The notes under the pieces are model-generated. The model was not told the DNA's origin. It worked only from the letters and a program-made list of their open reading frames with translations, and ran no database searches. A DNA stretch of 63,146 nt from Byssochlamys sp. IMV 00236 (Eukaryota; Ascomycota; Eurotiomycetes; Eurotiales; Thermoascaceae). Every line of letters starts with the position of its first letter. The stretch's first letter is position 1. The stretch covers positions 1-63,146 of the forward strand of contig MSJH02000389.1 in NCBI GenBank assembly GCA_001931875.2, read 5' to 3'. Made by a program: the position numbers and the translations under genes. Below, one piece after another: positions 45,413 to 55,369 of the stretch.

Positions 45413-47311
45413 GATATAAATAAATAAAAAGAAAAAAAGAATAAACTACAGTGCATCGGCTTAAATACTCGAATTTTAGATAATTATAAATATAGAAATA
45501 TTGTTCGGAACAAGGAAAAACCACAAAAAATTTATCAGCTTCTTGAATAAAATTGACCCTTGGAGGGTACCCTTGTTCCTTTACAAGAAGATATCCATGG
45601 ATACCGGAACCAGGGTAAGCATGTCATCCTGAAGATGTCTATTGTCGTTTTTTTGCCAAACCGTGACAACTCTTGGTGGAAACTTGTATGCTAGTTTCTC
45701 ACACCTCCTACATCTAAAATATATAAGCTCTCGACTACAAAAAAAGGGGGGCTACCATGAGCATGTACGTGACCAAGAAAATGACTTGACAACCCCATTA
45801 TTGTTTAATAATATGGGGGCAGCATCAACATAACGAAATATTAATAATACTAGCTTCCAGGACGCCGATATGCATGTGTAACTGTCCCCTTCCTCTCGGA
45901 AAAACTCTAAAAGGTCATGATTTGGTGAAGGTTATGGAATAAGTCATGCGCAGCAGATATGTATTATTGTTTTTGTTGTTGTTGTCTTTTATTATTGAAA
46001 TTAATAATGGCATTAAATGCTATTGAATCTTCAGATACACCCCTTTAAATCTATTGATGTAAGGGCATAATTGATAGCTATTCTGATGCTTTTAATTGGA
46101 ACAATAAGGGTCTACCTGCATGTTTAAGCTCCGTCATCCCTTTCTCAACCTGCTTATTACTAGAGAATTTTGAGAAAAATTTATAGGCTATCTCTGCAAG
46201 ACAAAAATAATAGTAAACTGCAATGCATAGTGAATGTGTATATTCTGGTTTCATTGTTAGTAACAACATTTCTTCAAATTAACTAGAAACAAGGGGCAAA
46301 AGTCATTGGTATAAGTAGCAAATTAAGTGAATACGGTTAGTAAAAACGGTCCCCCTTTCTCTCTCTCATAAAATGTCTTTAAATATGAGGACAAAAATCG
46401 GACCTTCTCTTCCGATATGTTTCTTTTTAAATAAGGTTTCAATCTCTTTTGCCATTTTTGAGAAGAAGAAAAAAAAAAGATCTGTATCTATAGTCTTTTT
46501 TTGGCAAGAAAGACAAAAAATCAACAATTGGATAGATAAAGATATTACACAAACAAGTTTAGGTATTAATTGTCGAGATAAGGTCAAGTCATAGTTTTTA
46601 TTAATAATTTTAAATAATGGCATAAATTGGGTATTTACAGCATAAATGGTTTCCATGGAAATGCAAAATTAACTTTTAAAAAGAAAAGGGGCATAGAATA
46701 TGAGGCAATTGAATCACTTTTTGGATGCAGTATTTGTTCTATCTGCTGTATTGTTTGACGGACTATTGACAGACGGATCAAGCGCAGGTGGTTCTGGGTA
46801 TGGACGAGGAAGCGGTAATCGTCTTGTGTTTCTATCAGGAGGCATGATGAATGAGTAAAAAGAAAAAGAGAGAAAGAAAAAAGAGTTTATATATAGAGGT
46901 TCTTTACTATCGGAGACAGCCGTTATTATTTCTATACACACGACCTCTCACGCGTTTGACATCATGAAAAGACTACTTTATTTTACTGTTTCACATTGTT
47001 ATTTAGATGTCATATACACGAGTATATGTCAAAATTATATTTCAATCGGAGAAGTCAGTCAACGCATGGTGGCTATTATATTCATTGTTTATATGTTTAT
47101 TGATTGGCATGCAAAAAGCTTAAAATATTATCTAATCTATTTGATGGGGCACATCAAGTTCGTACCACCACATTGTCGATAAATTTTGGTATTCACTCAA
47201 CAATGTGTCTACAGTCAATGTTTATACATGTCTATACTCACGAATTTTATTGCTATTATTATCCCCCCTTTTTAATACATTTACAAGCCACCTTGTCCCT
47301 CTTTTTTTCTA
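45413..47311. other. Long intergenic region, one small-ORF candidate inside
   Basis: About 1.9 kb without a recognised gene, apart from the proline-rich small ORF at 46714-46845. A minus-strand ORF ending at 46078 (KGMTELKHAGRPLLFQLKAS) reads coding-like but has no supported start or partner exon. Confidence 0.4.
46714..46845 (-). CDS. Candidate small proline-rich protein, 43 aa
   Basis: MPPDRNTRRLPLPRPYPEPP and on to a Lys-Lys end, rich in Pro, Arg and Asn. Its upstream side looks like a real promoter: a TATATATA box (about 46889-46896) followed by a pyrimidine-rich leader of the type seen before other starts here. No domain; PxxP patches could bind SH3 domains. It is short, so chance cannot be excluded. 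Confidence 0.4.
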   Translation of the reverse strand: MPPDRNTRRLPLPRPYPEPPALDPSVNSPSNNTADRTNTASKK

Positions 47312-48232
47312 ATGTCTGTTAATCTAAGAGCATGCCTCAAAAGGTTTCATTTACAAGACGAGAAAAAAGTGCAGAATCGCGCTGAAGAATTCCTTGGTAA
47401 ATTTCATCCATTGGGTAACGTCATATTTGATAAAGGAGGACCCAACTGTAAAGTGGTTATTGCCATTCAACTCGCATGTGAAAGGTACTAAAATTGATCA
47501 TTACAACTTTACATTTACACTTGTTTGTAGTCTTCAAATCACTGATTGGGACATAAAGATTGCTGCTGCCATTGCGGGCTGTTCTCTGAGTACATATGAA
47601 TCTGTATTAAGTACAGTCCGAAAAGCACTCGACATTCAGCCGTCCGTGTCGTTCAAGACACTTGCTGTGGCATTAGGATCTACAGGCCTAGTATCTCTAG
47701 CTCAAGAACTCTGGACTGATTTTGTACCTCGATACTTGGATGTTTATACTGGTGCAAGAAGACAAGCTGCTGAAAAGGAAGTAAAATCACCTTGCTGGAA
47801 AGGTGCTGTTATGTTTTCGTGTGCTAAAGCATTTGGTGTAAGCAAATTGTATTTTATGTATATGCCAACGAGAAGAGAGAGAGAGCTTATTCTTTACTGC
47901 AGGAAAGGTTAAAAAAAGACGATTTGCGCCAACTCTGTGGCTGTACAGCCATGGAGCTTAATTTGGCCATCAAATCTGTGGATTCATTCTGTGCTCAGAA
48001 ACTAACAGAGTTCAAGAAACGACCTAATGCGCTCAAGAGAGCAGCGCCACAATACAAAAATGAAGAGAAAACAGAGGAAGAAAGGACTGTGAAGAAAATG
48101 GTCATAGTTCCAGTCTCGGGCATCAGTTCAATGATCGATCATCGTGATTATAAAGCAACAAAGCGATACAAGGAGTACATGTCATGGCACACAAGTATGG
48201 TTCAGCAGTTAAAAGAACAGAAAACAAAATAA
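47312..48232 (+). CDS. ORC6: Origin recognition complex subunit 6 (ORC6)
   Basis: Three exons: 47312-47484, 47531-47837, 47903-48232; 269 aa. ORC6 is the TFIIB-like subunit of the complex that marks replication origins and loads MCM. Matches to the family: the N-terminal RAEEFLGK helix, NCKVVIAIQLACES, IAGCSLSTYESVLSTVRKAL, the second cyclin-like fold with LAVALGSTGLVSLAQELW, and SPCWKGAVMFSCAKAFGERL with LCGCTAMELN. The C-terminus is Lys-rich. Exon 1 reads straight through an apparent donor (GGTAAAT at 47395), which must not be spliced to keep the family match. The start is an ATG in a pyrimidine-rich context. Confidence 0.85.
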
Positions 48233-48643
48233 ATATACCCTCCTTCCCTTTTATTGATTGTTTAAATAAAATATTACAAGTTTTATTTATTTTTAAAAAG
48301 AGCTTCATTATCTACTTGAGAAATAGAGACGTCAATATCATCTTGTTACTGACATTACACAGCATAATGATTCTGACTGCATTTGAGTGCATAAACTGAA
48401 ACGTTTTCTATTTATAATATAAAACCATTTAATATGACTTGATTATAGTACGTATTACTACAAATGTAACCTATGAGTTGGTATAGATGAGTACGATATT
48501 TATTTGTATAATTATTGTTTTTTTTTCTTCTTCTTTTGAGTAGCCTAATTCGGAGATCCAAATGCCATCATAGCGTCATTTAGGTCGATCCCTTTTTAAT
48601 TTATTTTTTGCCTTTTTTTCTTCTTTATTTTTCTCTCTTGATC
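48233..48643. other. Intergenic region between ORC6 and the GT8-GT64 gene
   Basis: A/T-rich, no gene seen. A pyrimidine-rich leader (about 48598-48640) precedes the glycosyltransferase start. Confidence 0.5.
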
Positions 48644-50665
48644 ATGTATAATATAAACAAAAGGACATGGAGACTGCTATTGGGTCTACTAGTCACTGTG
48701 GCTCTGCTTTACATAGTCCAACGTCAGACTACCACTAGATTTTCAAAAGGAGCAACAACAGCTCAAGTAGAGATAGTCAATGATGCAGCAGATAAGAATG
48801 CATTTGCCACTTTTCTCTGTGATGATGTGATGGTAATATATTCCCCTTATACTGTTTATATTCATCTTGATAATTGTCTATTTAGGGAGAAGCTACTGAG
48901 GTCCTTGTTTATTCATTAAAGAAAACTAATACCCAGCATGACATTGTGGTTCTAGTCCTCGATGAGGTTACACCTATTGTGCGACAAAGGCTGGAACATT
49001 TGGGCGCTAAAATTATTAATGTCAATCAAGTAAGATAAAGCGTAGAACAAAAATAATTCAGATAATAATGACTTTTTTGCAGATCAAGTATCCATGGGAT
49101 TCGAGTTCGGCCAGAAGAAAGGGGTTCAATAAAGCTTGTAGATATTCAAAATTAAATCTTTGGAGCTTGACGCAATATAAAAAGGTTGTATTTTTAGATG
49201 CAGATACGATGGTGCTAAGGGTAAGTTTTATATATCAGCTCTCATTCAATATACTCAGATTATATTTCCAGCCTATCGACGATCTCTTTGATTACCCACA
49301 ATTTTCAGCCGTCGTAGATATCGGAGGCGTCTTAAACACGGGAGTCTTTGTTGCCGAACCTAATGAGGAGACCTTTAAAGATATCATGAGCACTTATGAA
49401 GATGCACCTAGTTATAATAGAGGAGATCAAGGATTTTTGAATTATTATTTTAATCAATCAGTCAACTTCTTACCCGGTTATTACAATTTAATGGTCAAGT
49501 TTACAGTAAGTCATCCTTCTTTCCAATCAACAACATACTAACATATAAAAGCATTTTTCGACACTTGCTTCCAGTTACATTTCTAAAAATACAGCAAGAG
49601 TATTGCATTTTACAAGCGAAACGAAGCCTTGGAATTTTTATTTTTTACATCAACGGGAATGGAGAGAGAATTATGACGGATATTTATTTGGTTTGTGGAC
49701 AAGAGCTCTCAGAGAGGCAAAGGCAGAGTTAGAAAAAGGTATAGGGAAACATTGGCTAAGAAAATTGCATCTCGACTAAAACGTTTTTTTTTAGATGGCC
49801 TATGGTCTGAAGAAGAAAGCTTGATCATCAAAAATCAACCAGCTGTCGTCAAAAACAAGGGACGTGCACAGGCCATCTGTGACACTCGACTTAAGCGAAC
49901 TTATGGACGCCGATATCCCAAAGTGACTCAATTTTCGCTTATCTTGAATGTGAACCCTCAGACGACAAGACGAGAACAAGTCGAAGCCTTGTTACGTACC
50001 TATGCTCGTTCCCCCAAGGTGGCTCAGATTTACATTCATGGCAATACAGTAGACGATAGGTTGACAGCAGGTTATCTTCGTCAGCTACATCTTGAGAAAT
50101 CAGTTCGACTTGTGCCTGAATCCAAATACAATACACCTAACACTCGATATAATCCTATTCAAGGCATTACAACCGAGGGTGTCTTTATTACAGATGCAGA
50201 TGTAAGTAATGGGATCTTGTATATAACTTTTGAACTTATTTTCCCTTCTCTCAGGCGTTTGTGTCAGTAGAAGATCTCGAATTTGGCTTTTCTGTCTGGA
50301 GAAAGCACACAGATTCGATTGTCGGATATTCCTCAGACAAACATGAAGAACAAAAAGGATACAGCATGATTCAACCTGATGCCATGTTTATGAAATCAGA
50401 TTACTTGTATGGCTATACATGCCTATTACCAGAACAGATTCATCATTACATTGATTATCATCCCACTTGCCATTATATCGCTATCAACATGCTTGCAAGT
50501 GGTATGACAGGAACACCGCCATTACTGGTGAATGCACCCTCATTTAAAACAGTATCAAACACAATACAACCAACCGATAGAATAGATTGTATCAATGACC
50601 TTTCATTTATGTTTAACAACAAGAATCCACTCGTATTTAATGATGAAGTGATATCTAAAATATAA
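48644..50665 (+). CDS. GT8-GT64 glycosyltransferase fusion, type II membrane protein
   Basis: Seven exons: 48644-48832, 48886-49029, 49083-49220, 49272-49505, 49552-49738, 49795-50201, 50255-50665; 569 aa. A signal anchor lies at about 10-27 (LLLGLLVTVALLYIV), giving a Golgi-type topology. Residues about 55-270 form a GT8 domain (glycogenin/GUX/IPUT1 group): YSKLNLWSLTQYKKVVFLDAD with DxD at 150-152, LNTGVFVAEP, and RGDQGFLNYYF. Residues about 290-560 form a GT64 (exostosin C-terminal type) domain: FSLILNVNPQ, TDAD at 430-433, DLEFGFSVWRKHTDSIVG. Intron 5 (49739-49794) keeps the frame, so both domains are one protein. In plants, separate GT8 and GT64 enzymes add GlcA and then GlcNAc or Man to inositol-phosphorylceramide; in animals GT64 builds heparan sulfate. 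The acceptor here is unknown. Confidence 0.85.
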
Positions 50666-50691
50666 ACAATAAAGGTTTTCCTTTTTTTTTT

Positions 50692-53078
50692 TTATTCATT
50701 ACAGCAGTCAGCTATAATTTTCTCTACAATTCTTGTAACTCGTTCCTTGAATGTAAGTGCAGAGTATTCCTGTATATTTTCTATGGAATAAAGCTTTTCG
50801 TCTTGTTCTTTCACTGATGTTACATGGAAATTGATATGAAATGATGACATGTTTGCATCATGATGGATTTGTGTATGTCTATAATCTACGTTAGATCTGG
50901 TTACACACAACCAGTTTCTACTTACATATGCTGCCATTGGCCATCCTTTGTACATAGTGAGCCGTGAATGGATTCATCAATGCGGTCCAATTTCCATAGG
51001 AACATCCTTGCTTGGTAATTTGGATGAAGCCGAATGATATCATTGGCTACATTACAAATGGTCTCTAGACACATGACGTTAATTTCTCGTGACAAAAATA
51101 CTCGGAGCTCGGAAGCTTGTTGCAGCACCACTGTTGTTTGCGGCAAAAGGGCTGAAATAGCTCCTGTTTGCTGATTGAGCATGAATCGCAAATGAGGGCT
51201 ATCAAGGAAATAAATACATGTCTTTTGTGCATGTCTTCCCCTTACCCTTTATGCAAGCCAATGTCAAAGTAAAGAGCTACAGTTCCATAACTGGGGTATA
51301 ATGATTTAACTTTATCATCTGAGCATACTTTAAAATGTACGGAAAAACCTAGGCGACGAAAAGGGTAAAGTATAGAATGCACGACTTGACGTATTCGGTC
51401 AAACTGCACCCAAAATTTTGTGATGGAAATAATGGGAAATAAGATGGGTACTGTTTTTGGTAGATCCACCCGAGTCTGTGCACGAGGAATGACAGTATGA
51501 TGATGGTGATGACTAGTTGCCATGGCATTTGCTGCACTGTTCGTATCACTTTTTTTTGAAAGTGATTGTTGAACAATGGGATTTGGTGATAAAATCTTCG
51601 CTTTGGTCTTCCAAATATTATAATTATGACGTTGCAGTAGTAGTAACCTTAACGATAGATCAATCATACGATTTGTAATGGCTCGCTCTTTTGGTGGTGT
51701 CTCTGCATTTGTTATTGGCAATTTGCTTATAGACAAATCAATATCTCCATCAATGTTAATTTCGACTTGATCGTTGCCTATGTGCACATTACTGTTCAAT
51801 GTTTGTGCCTCAGCTAATATCTATGACAGTTGCTTCTCGTTTAGTACGAATGTAATTGTGGTTTAAAAAAGCATTACATTCGAAAATAACTCTGCATCAA
51901 ATACAGTCGAATTGGCCTGTACCAATCGATCTTGAATATTCTTTGGTTCTGGTTCAGCATAACCTTCATCCTCTTTTTTGCTGTCATCTGTCATTCCTAA
52001 TAATGTGTCTGCATGACGAAGACGCACTGCAACCCTACGTGCTTGAACATGTGCAACAGACAATTGTATGCCGTCGTCTGCGCGTTTTAATTCTCCAAGG
52101 GACGCTTCATTAAAATCTGAACCGGCTATATTCAAGAAAAGAGGGGTAAGCATCTCTTATTCTCTATTTGGAAACGCATTATCTTGCCTTCAGCAAATCC
52201 ATACTGTATTAAAAAAGAACCATTCATCTGGTTTGTGTTTGCATACATGATCCAATTATGCCTTCGTACATTCAATGCTTCATCCCAAAATTCATGCTCT
52301 CTTTCTATAATTGATTTCAATGCACTAGCGCTCTTCTTTAGGTACTCGGATGCTTGTCTTTGTTGCTATAAATATACATATTAATTGCCACTGACTGCAG
52401 CATCTAAAAAAAGCATACTTGCCTTTCTTTTCAATCCTAAATTCAACTGAACAGCCTCCAATTCTGCTTTTAACGTTGGCTTTGGCTTTGTCACATAGGT
52501 TGCGCTGAGTGATCCTGCAGGTAAGACGAGATCCTTGGCTGTTGACGCGTGATGGCTTGCCAGTAGTATGTTGATGACATCTAACGCTACGTCAATTTCA
52601 CTCTTGGCATGACTGCATATTTCATTAGTAACAAAGGCTGTATGTAATTAAGATAAAAACTTTACAACAACTTATTGATGACAGATTCTCGTAGTTTGAC
52701 AATATCCATTCCTGGAGGAGCCATTTGTCCTTGTTGCTGTTGTTGTAATTGTAGTTGTTGTTGTTCTGCAGATTCTTTTTGTTCCTTTTTTTCTTCTACT
52801 CTTTCGTTTCCCTTTGCAATCGATTCTTTTAAGGATTGTTCTGTGATATCTTTCCACTCTCCACGCTCGAACCAGATGCGATCAACGTTCTGCATGGTTT
52901 TCTCTGCCAATGGCACTTCACTAAATACACATTAGTAAGAGCTTCTATAAAAAGAAAGAGACAGTTGTTTTTACGTTTTCAGTATCTCATGACCGGTATT
53001 TGTGATATCTACAGTTTTATTATCAATAAAAGGCTCCAAAGAAAGTTTTATTCTCTTTGCTTCCGGTCTACTCGTCAT
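50692..53078 (-). CDS. MED17: Mediator subunit MED17 (Srb4)
   Basis: Eight exons, minus strand: 53078-52975, 52920-52666, 52612-52423, 52365-52188, 52125-51878, 51820-51246, 51198-50926, 50878-50692; 669 aa. MED17 is the head-module scaffold of the Mediator complex, bridging activators and RNA polymerase II in the nucleus. Family landmarks: DRIWFERGEWKDITEQSL near the start, a Gln-rich linker, EIDVALDVINILLASHHAS, HNWIMYANTNQMNGSFLIQYGFAEAGSDF in segments, and ARRVAVRLRHADTL. Introns 3 (52366-52422) and 4 (52126-52187) begin GC (GCAAGT and GCAAGA), not GT; only these boundaries keep frame and family match. Having two GC-AG introns in one gene is unusual. The stop is 26 bp from the convergent glycosyltransferase stop. 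Confidence 0.9.
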
Positions 53079-53153
53079 AACTTGCTCTGCAGGTTTAAGA
53101 AAAGGGGGGCTAAAATGTTTGGAGATTCTATAACAAAAAATGCACCAAGCAAG

Positions 53154-53444
53154 TCACATCCTACATTGCTCTTGACATGCGTGTTTGCTTTTTTCACACA
53201 GGCCAAGCCTTGGACAAAGGATGTAACATCGAGTGCAATATTCTTTTAAATCGTTGGATAAAGCACGATGACAGAGATTGCATTCTCTTCTACAGGAACT
53301 GCAGTGCCAGCCTGCATTGAGTTTTTTTCCACAGTCAGCGCATATGGCAGCATCTTCGGTTATCATGCTATCATAGCTACTTGTACTGTTTTGGCTACTT
53401 TGACTACTATTGCTATGGTAGCTGTTGATTTGATTATCTTTCAT
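53154..53444 (-). CDS. Small Cys-rich zinc-binding protein of unknown family
   Basis: Single-exon, 96 aa. Ser/Asn-rich N-terminal 35 residues, then a dense cysteine region: CADC, CSSC, CNLC, CTRC plus CPRLGLC and a CEKSKHACQEQC tail. Paired CxxC motifs point to two or more structural zinc sites, like a LIM-type or zinc-ribbon module for protein or nucleic-acid contacts. No named family is recognised. It lies 76 bp upstream of MED17 on the same strand, so its 3' end overlaps the MED17 promoter. Start at the first ATG of the frame; upstream sequence is A/T-rich. Confidence 0.6.
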   Translation of the reverse strand: MKDNQINSYHSNSSQSSQNSTSSYDSMITEDAAICADCGKKLNAGWHCSSCRRECNLCHRALSNDLKEYCTRCYILCPRLGLCEKSKHACQEQCRM

Positions 53445-53462
53445 AAGCTCAGGAAAAGATAG

Positions 53463-53766
53463 TTTCTATAGTATGTCCATTTATATATATTTATATAAAC
53501 ATCATTCCATAGGTAGAATATTCAGTATGGATGTTTCGTGAAAAAAGAAGTGTAGCAAAGAAACTTGTCCAATCGGATGACAATAGAACCCAACCCTTTT
53601 TTTTAAAAAAAAAGAAATTCTCTTGAATGGCTTAGTTCTCATAATGAATGCATACCCGACATTGTTTAAGGGGTCAAAGCGAAAAAGAAAGACAAGGTAG
53701 ATAGTAAAGAGGTATTGAAGGAATGTATGTATTTCTTTTCTTTTTTTCATTAATTTTTTCATCATA
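53463..53766. other. Short divergent spacer
   Basis: Contains A/T-rich promoter DNA for both flanking genes. No gene seen. Confidence 0.4.
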
Positions 53767-54162
53767 ATGAACAAGGATCAGCAAGTAGAGTTAGTACGAG
53801 ACAACAACAAAAGTAGTACAAGTGAGCAAATCGCTCTATGTAGGAATCACATCATGTTTCCGGAAGCCGCCCACATGCAATACTCGACTGATTCTTTCAC
53901 GATGCCAGGACGTCAAGCATCTACGCATTCACAGTCGACGCTTGAAGTCGGCCTGCATACATTTCACCCGAGACTAAAGTCATCTATTGTATGGATTGAT
54001 GATGAATATAAAGAATTAAATACACTAAAAGAGATACCCTTGGCTGACAGAAATAATAAGATGTTATTTCTAAGTTTAAGAGGGATTTGTAACATGGTAA
54101 CAATGCTATTCATTATCGGCTTGATCCTATTCTTATTCATATACCCTTTGGCAAATAAATAA
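53767..54162 (+). CDS. KRE6/SKN1-like N-terminal membrane stub (no glucan-synthesis domain)
   Basis: Single-exon, 131 aa. Long hydrophilic N-terminus, then IVWIDDEYKELNTLKE and one C-terminal transmembrane segment (LSLRGICNMVTMLFIIGLILFLFIYPL, in two parts: about 103-128), ending NK. The sequence around the helix (SLRG...N...L..G..LFxxYPL) is the signature found just before and within the signal-anchor of fungal KRE6/SKN1 beta-1,6-glucan synthesis proteins. The lumenal GH16-type domain that should follow is absent, and no exon with it is found before the next gene at 54386. So it is either a truncated duplicate or a tail-anchored protein with a shared membrane module. Confidence 0.55.
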   Translation: MNKDQQVELVRDNNKSSTSEQIALCRNHIMFPEAAHMQYSTDSFTMPGRQASTHSQSTLEVGLHTFHPRLKSSIVWIDDEYKELNTLKEIPLADRNNKMLFLSLRGICNMVTMLFIIGLILFLFIYPLANK

Positions 54163-54385
54163 AAACATTACCTTTTATGTCTTCAATCAAGTCGGGAGCA
54201 TTAGTTCCGTAGAGTAGCACACTGTACGGCGTATCACACAAGAGTGTAGCATTAAGCAGATGAAGGATATAAACCCTAAAGGTTGATATTTTGATTTTCA
54301 CCGTTCTTTTTTTTTTTCTTCTTCTCTCTTTCTTCATCTCTCTTTCCCTTCTTTCTCTCTTTCTTTTTTCTTCTTCTCTTGCATT

Positions 54386-55075
54386 ATGGACTGTGAATTT
54401 AATAATTCAAGTGATATTCTTTTCCCATCAGATACTGGCTTGCCTAAACTATCATCGCCTCTTGATTATAAAGTACCCGAGGCACACGATTGGGCTATTC
54501 AAGACTTTATGCATACATTTCATGACAAGGCATCGAATGAGTTGAACAACTTCCTCAGTTTTAAACAATACATTCCTGTACAAGAACAACAACAACAACC
54601 AATGTATGAAGAAAAGCAAATCTTATCTCAAGTGACTCAACATTTAGCCATGGGACACTCTGAATTACATGATATCCTTAAAGGATTCTTTCATTCTGTA
54701 CAAAATTCAATGCAAATCAATTCATATAACGAAGTCTCCCTACCTGGCTTATCCTGGGCTGAAGAAGCAAATGAATACTATGGTGGCAATGATATTGGTA
54801 ATCTAGATACCATTCAAGAATTAGAAAAAGGAAGAAGATTGAATACACCTCCTCAATTAAATACAAATATGATGGACATGGATGATCTGTTTGATACTGA
54901 ATCAGTCGATTCATCATTATCTGAAATGATACTAGACAAACATTATAATCAAGATAAGCCATTGCCTCCACTTCCTCAAAAATCATCACCATCAAAGAAA
55001 TTGTTCAGCAAGATTAAATCCAAAACTATCAGCAATACAAAGAAAGTATTTCGCAAGTTATTCCATGTTTCATAA
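54386..55075 (+). CDS. Unknown 229-aa protein with polybasic C-terminus
   Basis: Single-exon ORF with coding-like composition. Middle part predicted helical (QILSQVTQHLAMGHSELHDI). Acidic segment with MDMDDLFDTESVDSS, then a proline patch KPLPPLPQKSSP that fits a class of SH3-binding sites, and a Lys/Arg-rich amphipathic C-terminus (SKKLFSKIKSKTIS...KVFRKLF) likely to touch membranes. No domain recognised. The gene sits in its own promoter interval with a strong pyrimidine-rich leader (54300-54384). Confidence 0.6.
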   Translation: MDCEFNNSSDILFPSDTGLPKLSSPLDYKVPEAHDWAIQDFMHTFHDKASNELNNFLSFKQYIPVQEQQQQPMYEEKQILSQVTQHLAMGHSELHDILKGFFHSVQNSMQINSYNEVSLPGLSWAEEANEYYGGNDIGNLDTIQELEKGRRLNTPPQLNTNMMDMDDLFDTESVDSSLSEMILDKHYNQDKPLPPLPQKSSPSKKLFSKIKSKTISNTKKVFRKLFHVS

Positions 55076-55369
55076 CTTCATCCCCCCTAAAAAATTATTG
55101 TGTAAATATTGTATTCCCCCCCTTTTTATTTCTTTTTACTCCTTGAAAGTGTGTTGTGTTTGTTTATACAACATACATATACACAAACACACATTGCACA
55201 AGGAAATAAGCCCAAAACTATAGAAACTTTATGTTTCTCTCATACCCCCCTCTTTCTTTATTTTTTCTCATCAACACATTCAAATTTGGCTGGCTAACTA
55301 TTATACAACATTTTCATTCCTTTATTAAAAAAAGATCATCTCTTTTTTTGTTTAATAAAAAAAAAGTAT

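Noticed and set aside
49695..49794. Alternative start MDKSSQRGKG for a separate GT64 protein
   Set aside because: The first codons lie in another frame of exon 5 and inside intron 5; splicing gives one continuous GT8-GT64 protein.
52675..52935. Plus-strand Cys-rich ORF (CPCCCCCN...)
   Set aside because: Antisense of the Gln-rich linker in MED17; poly-Gln codons read backwards give poly-Cys.
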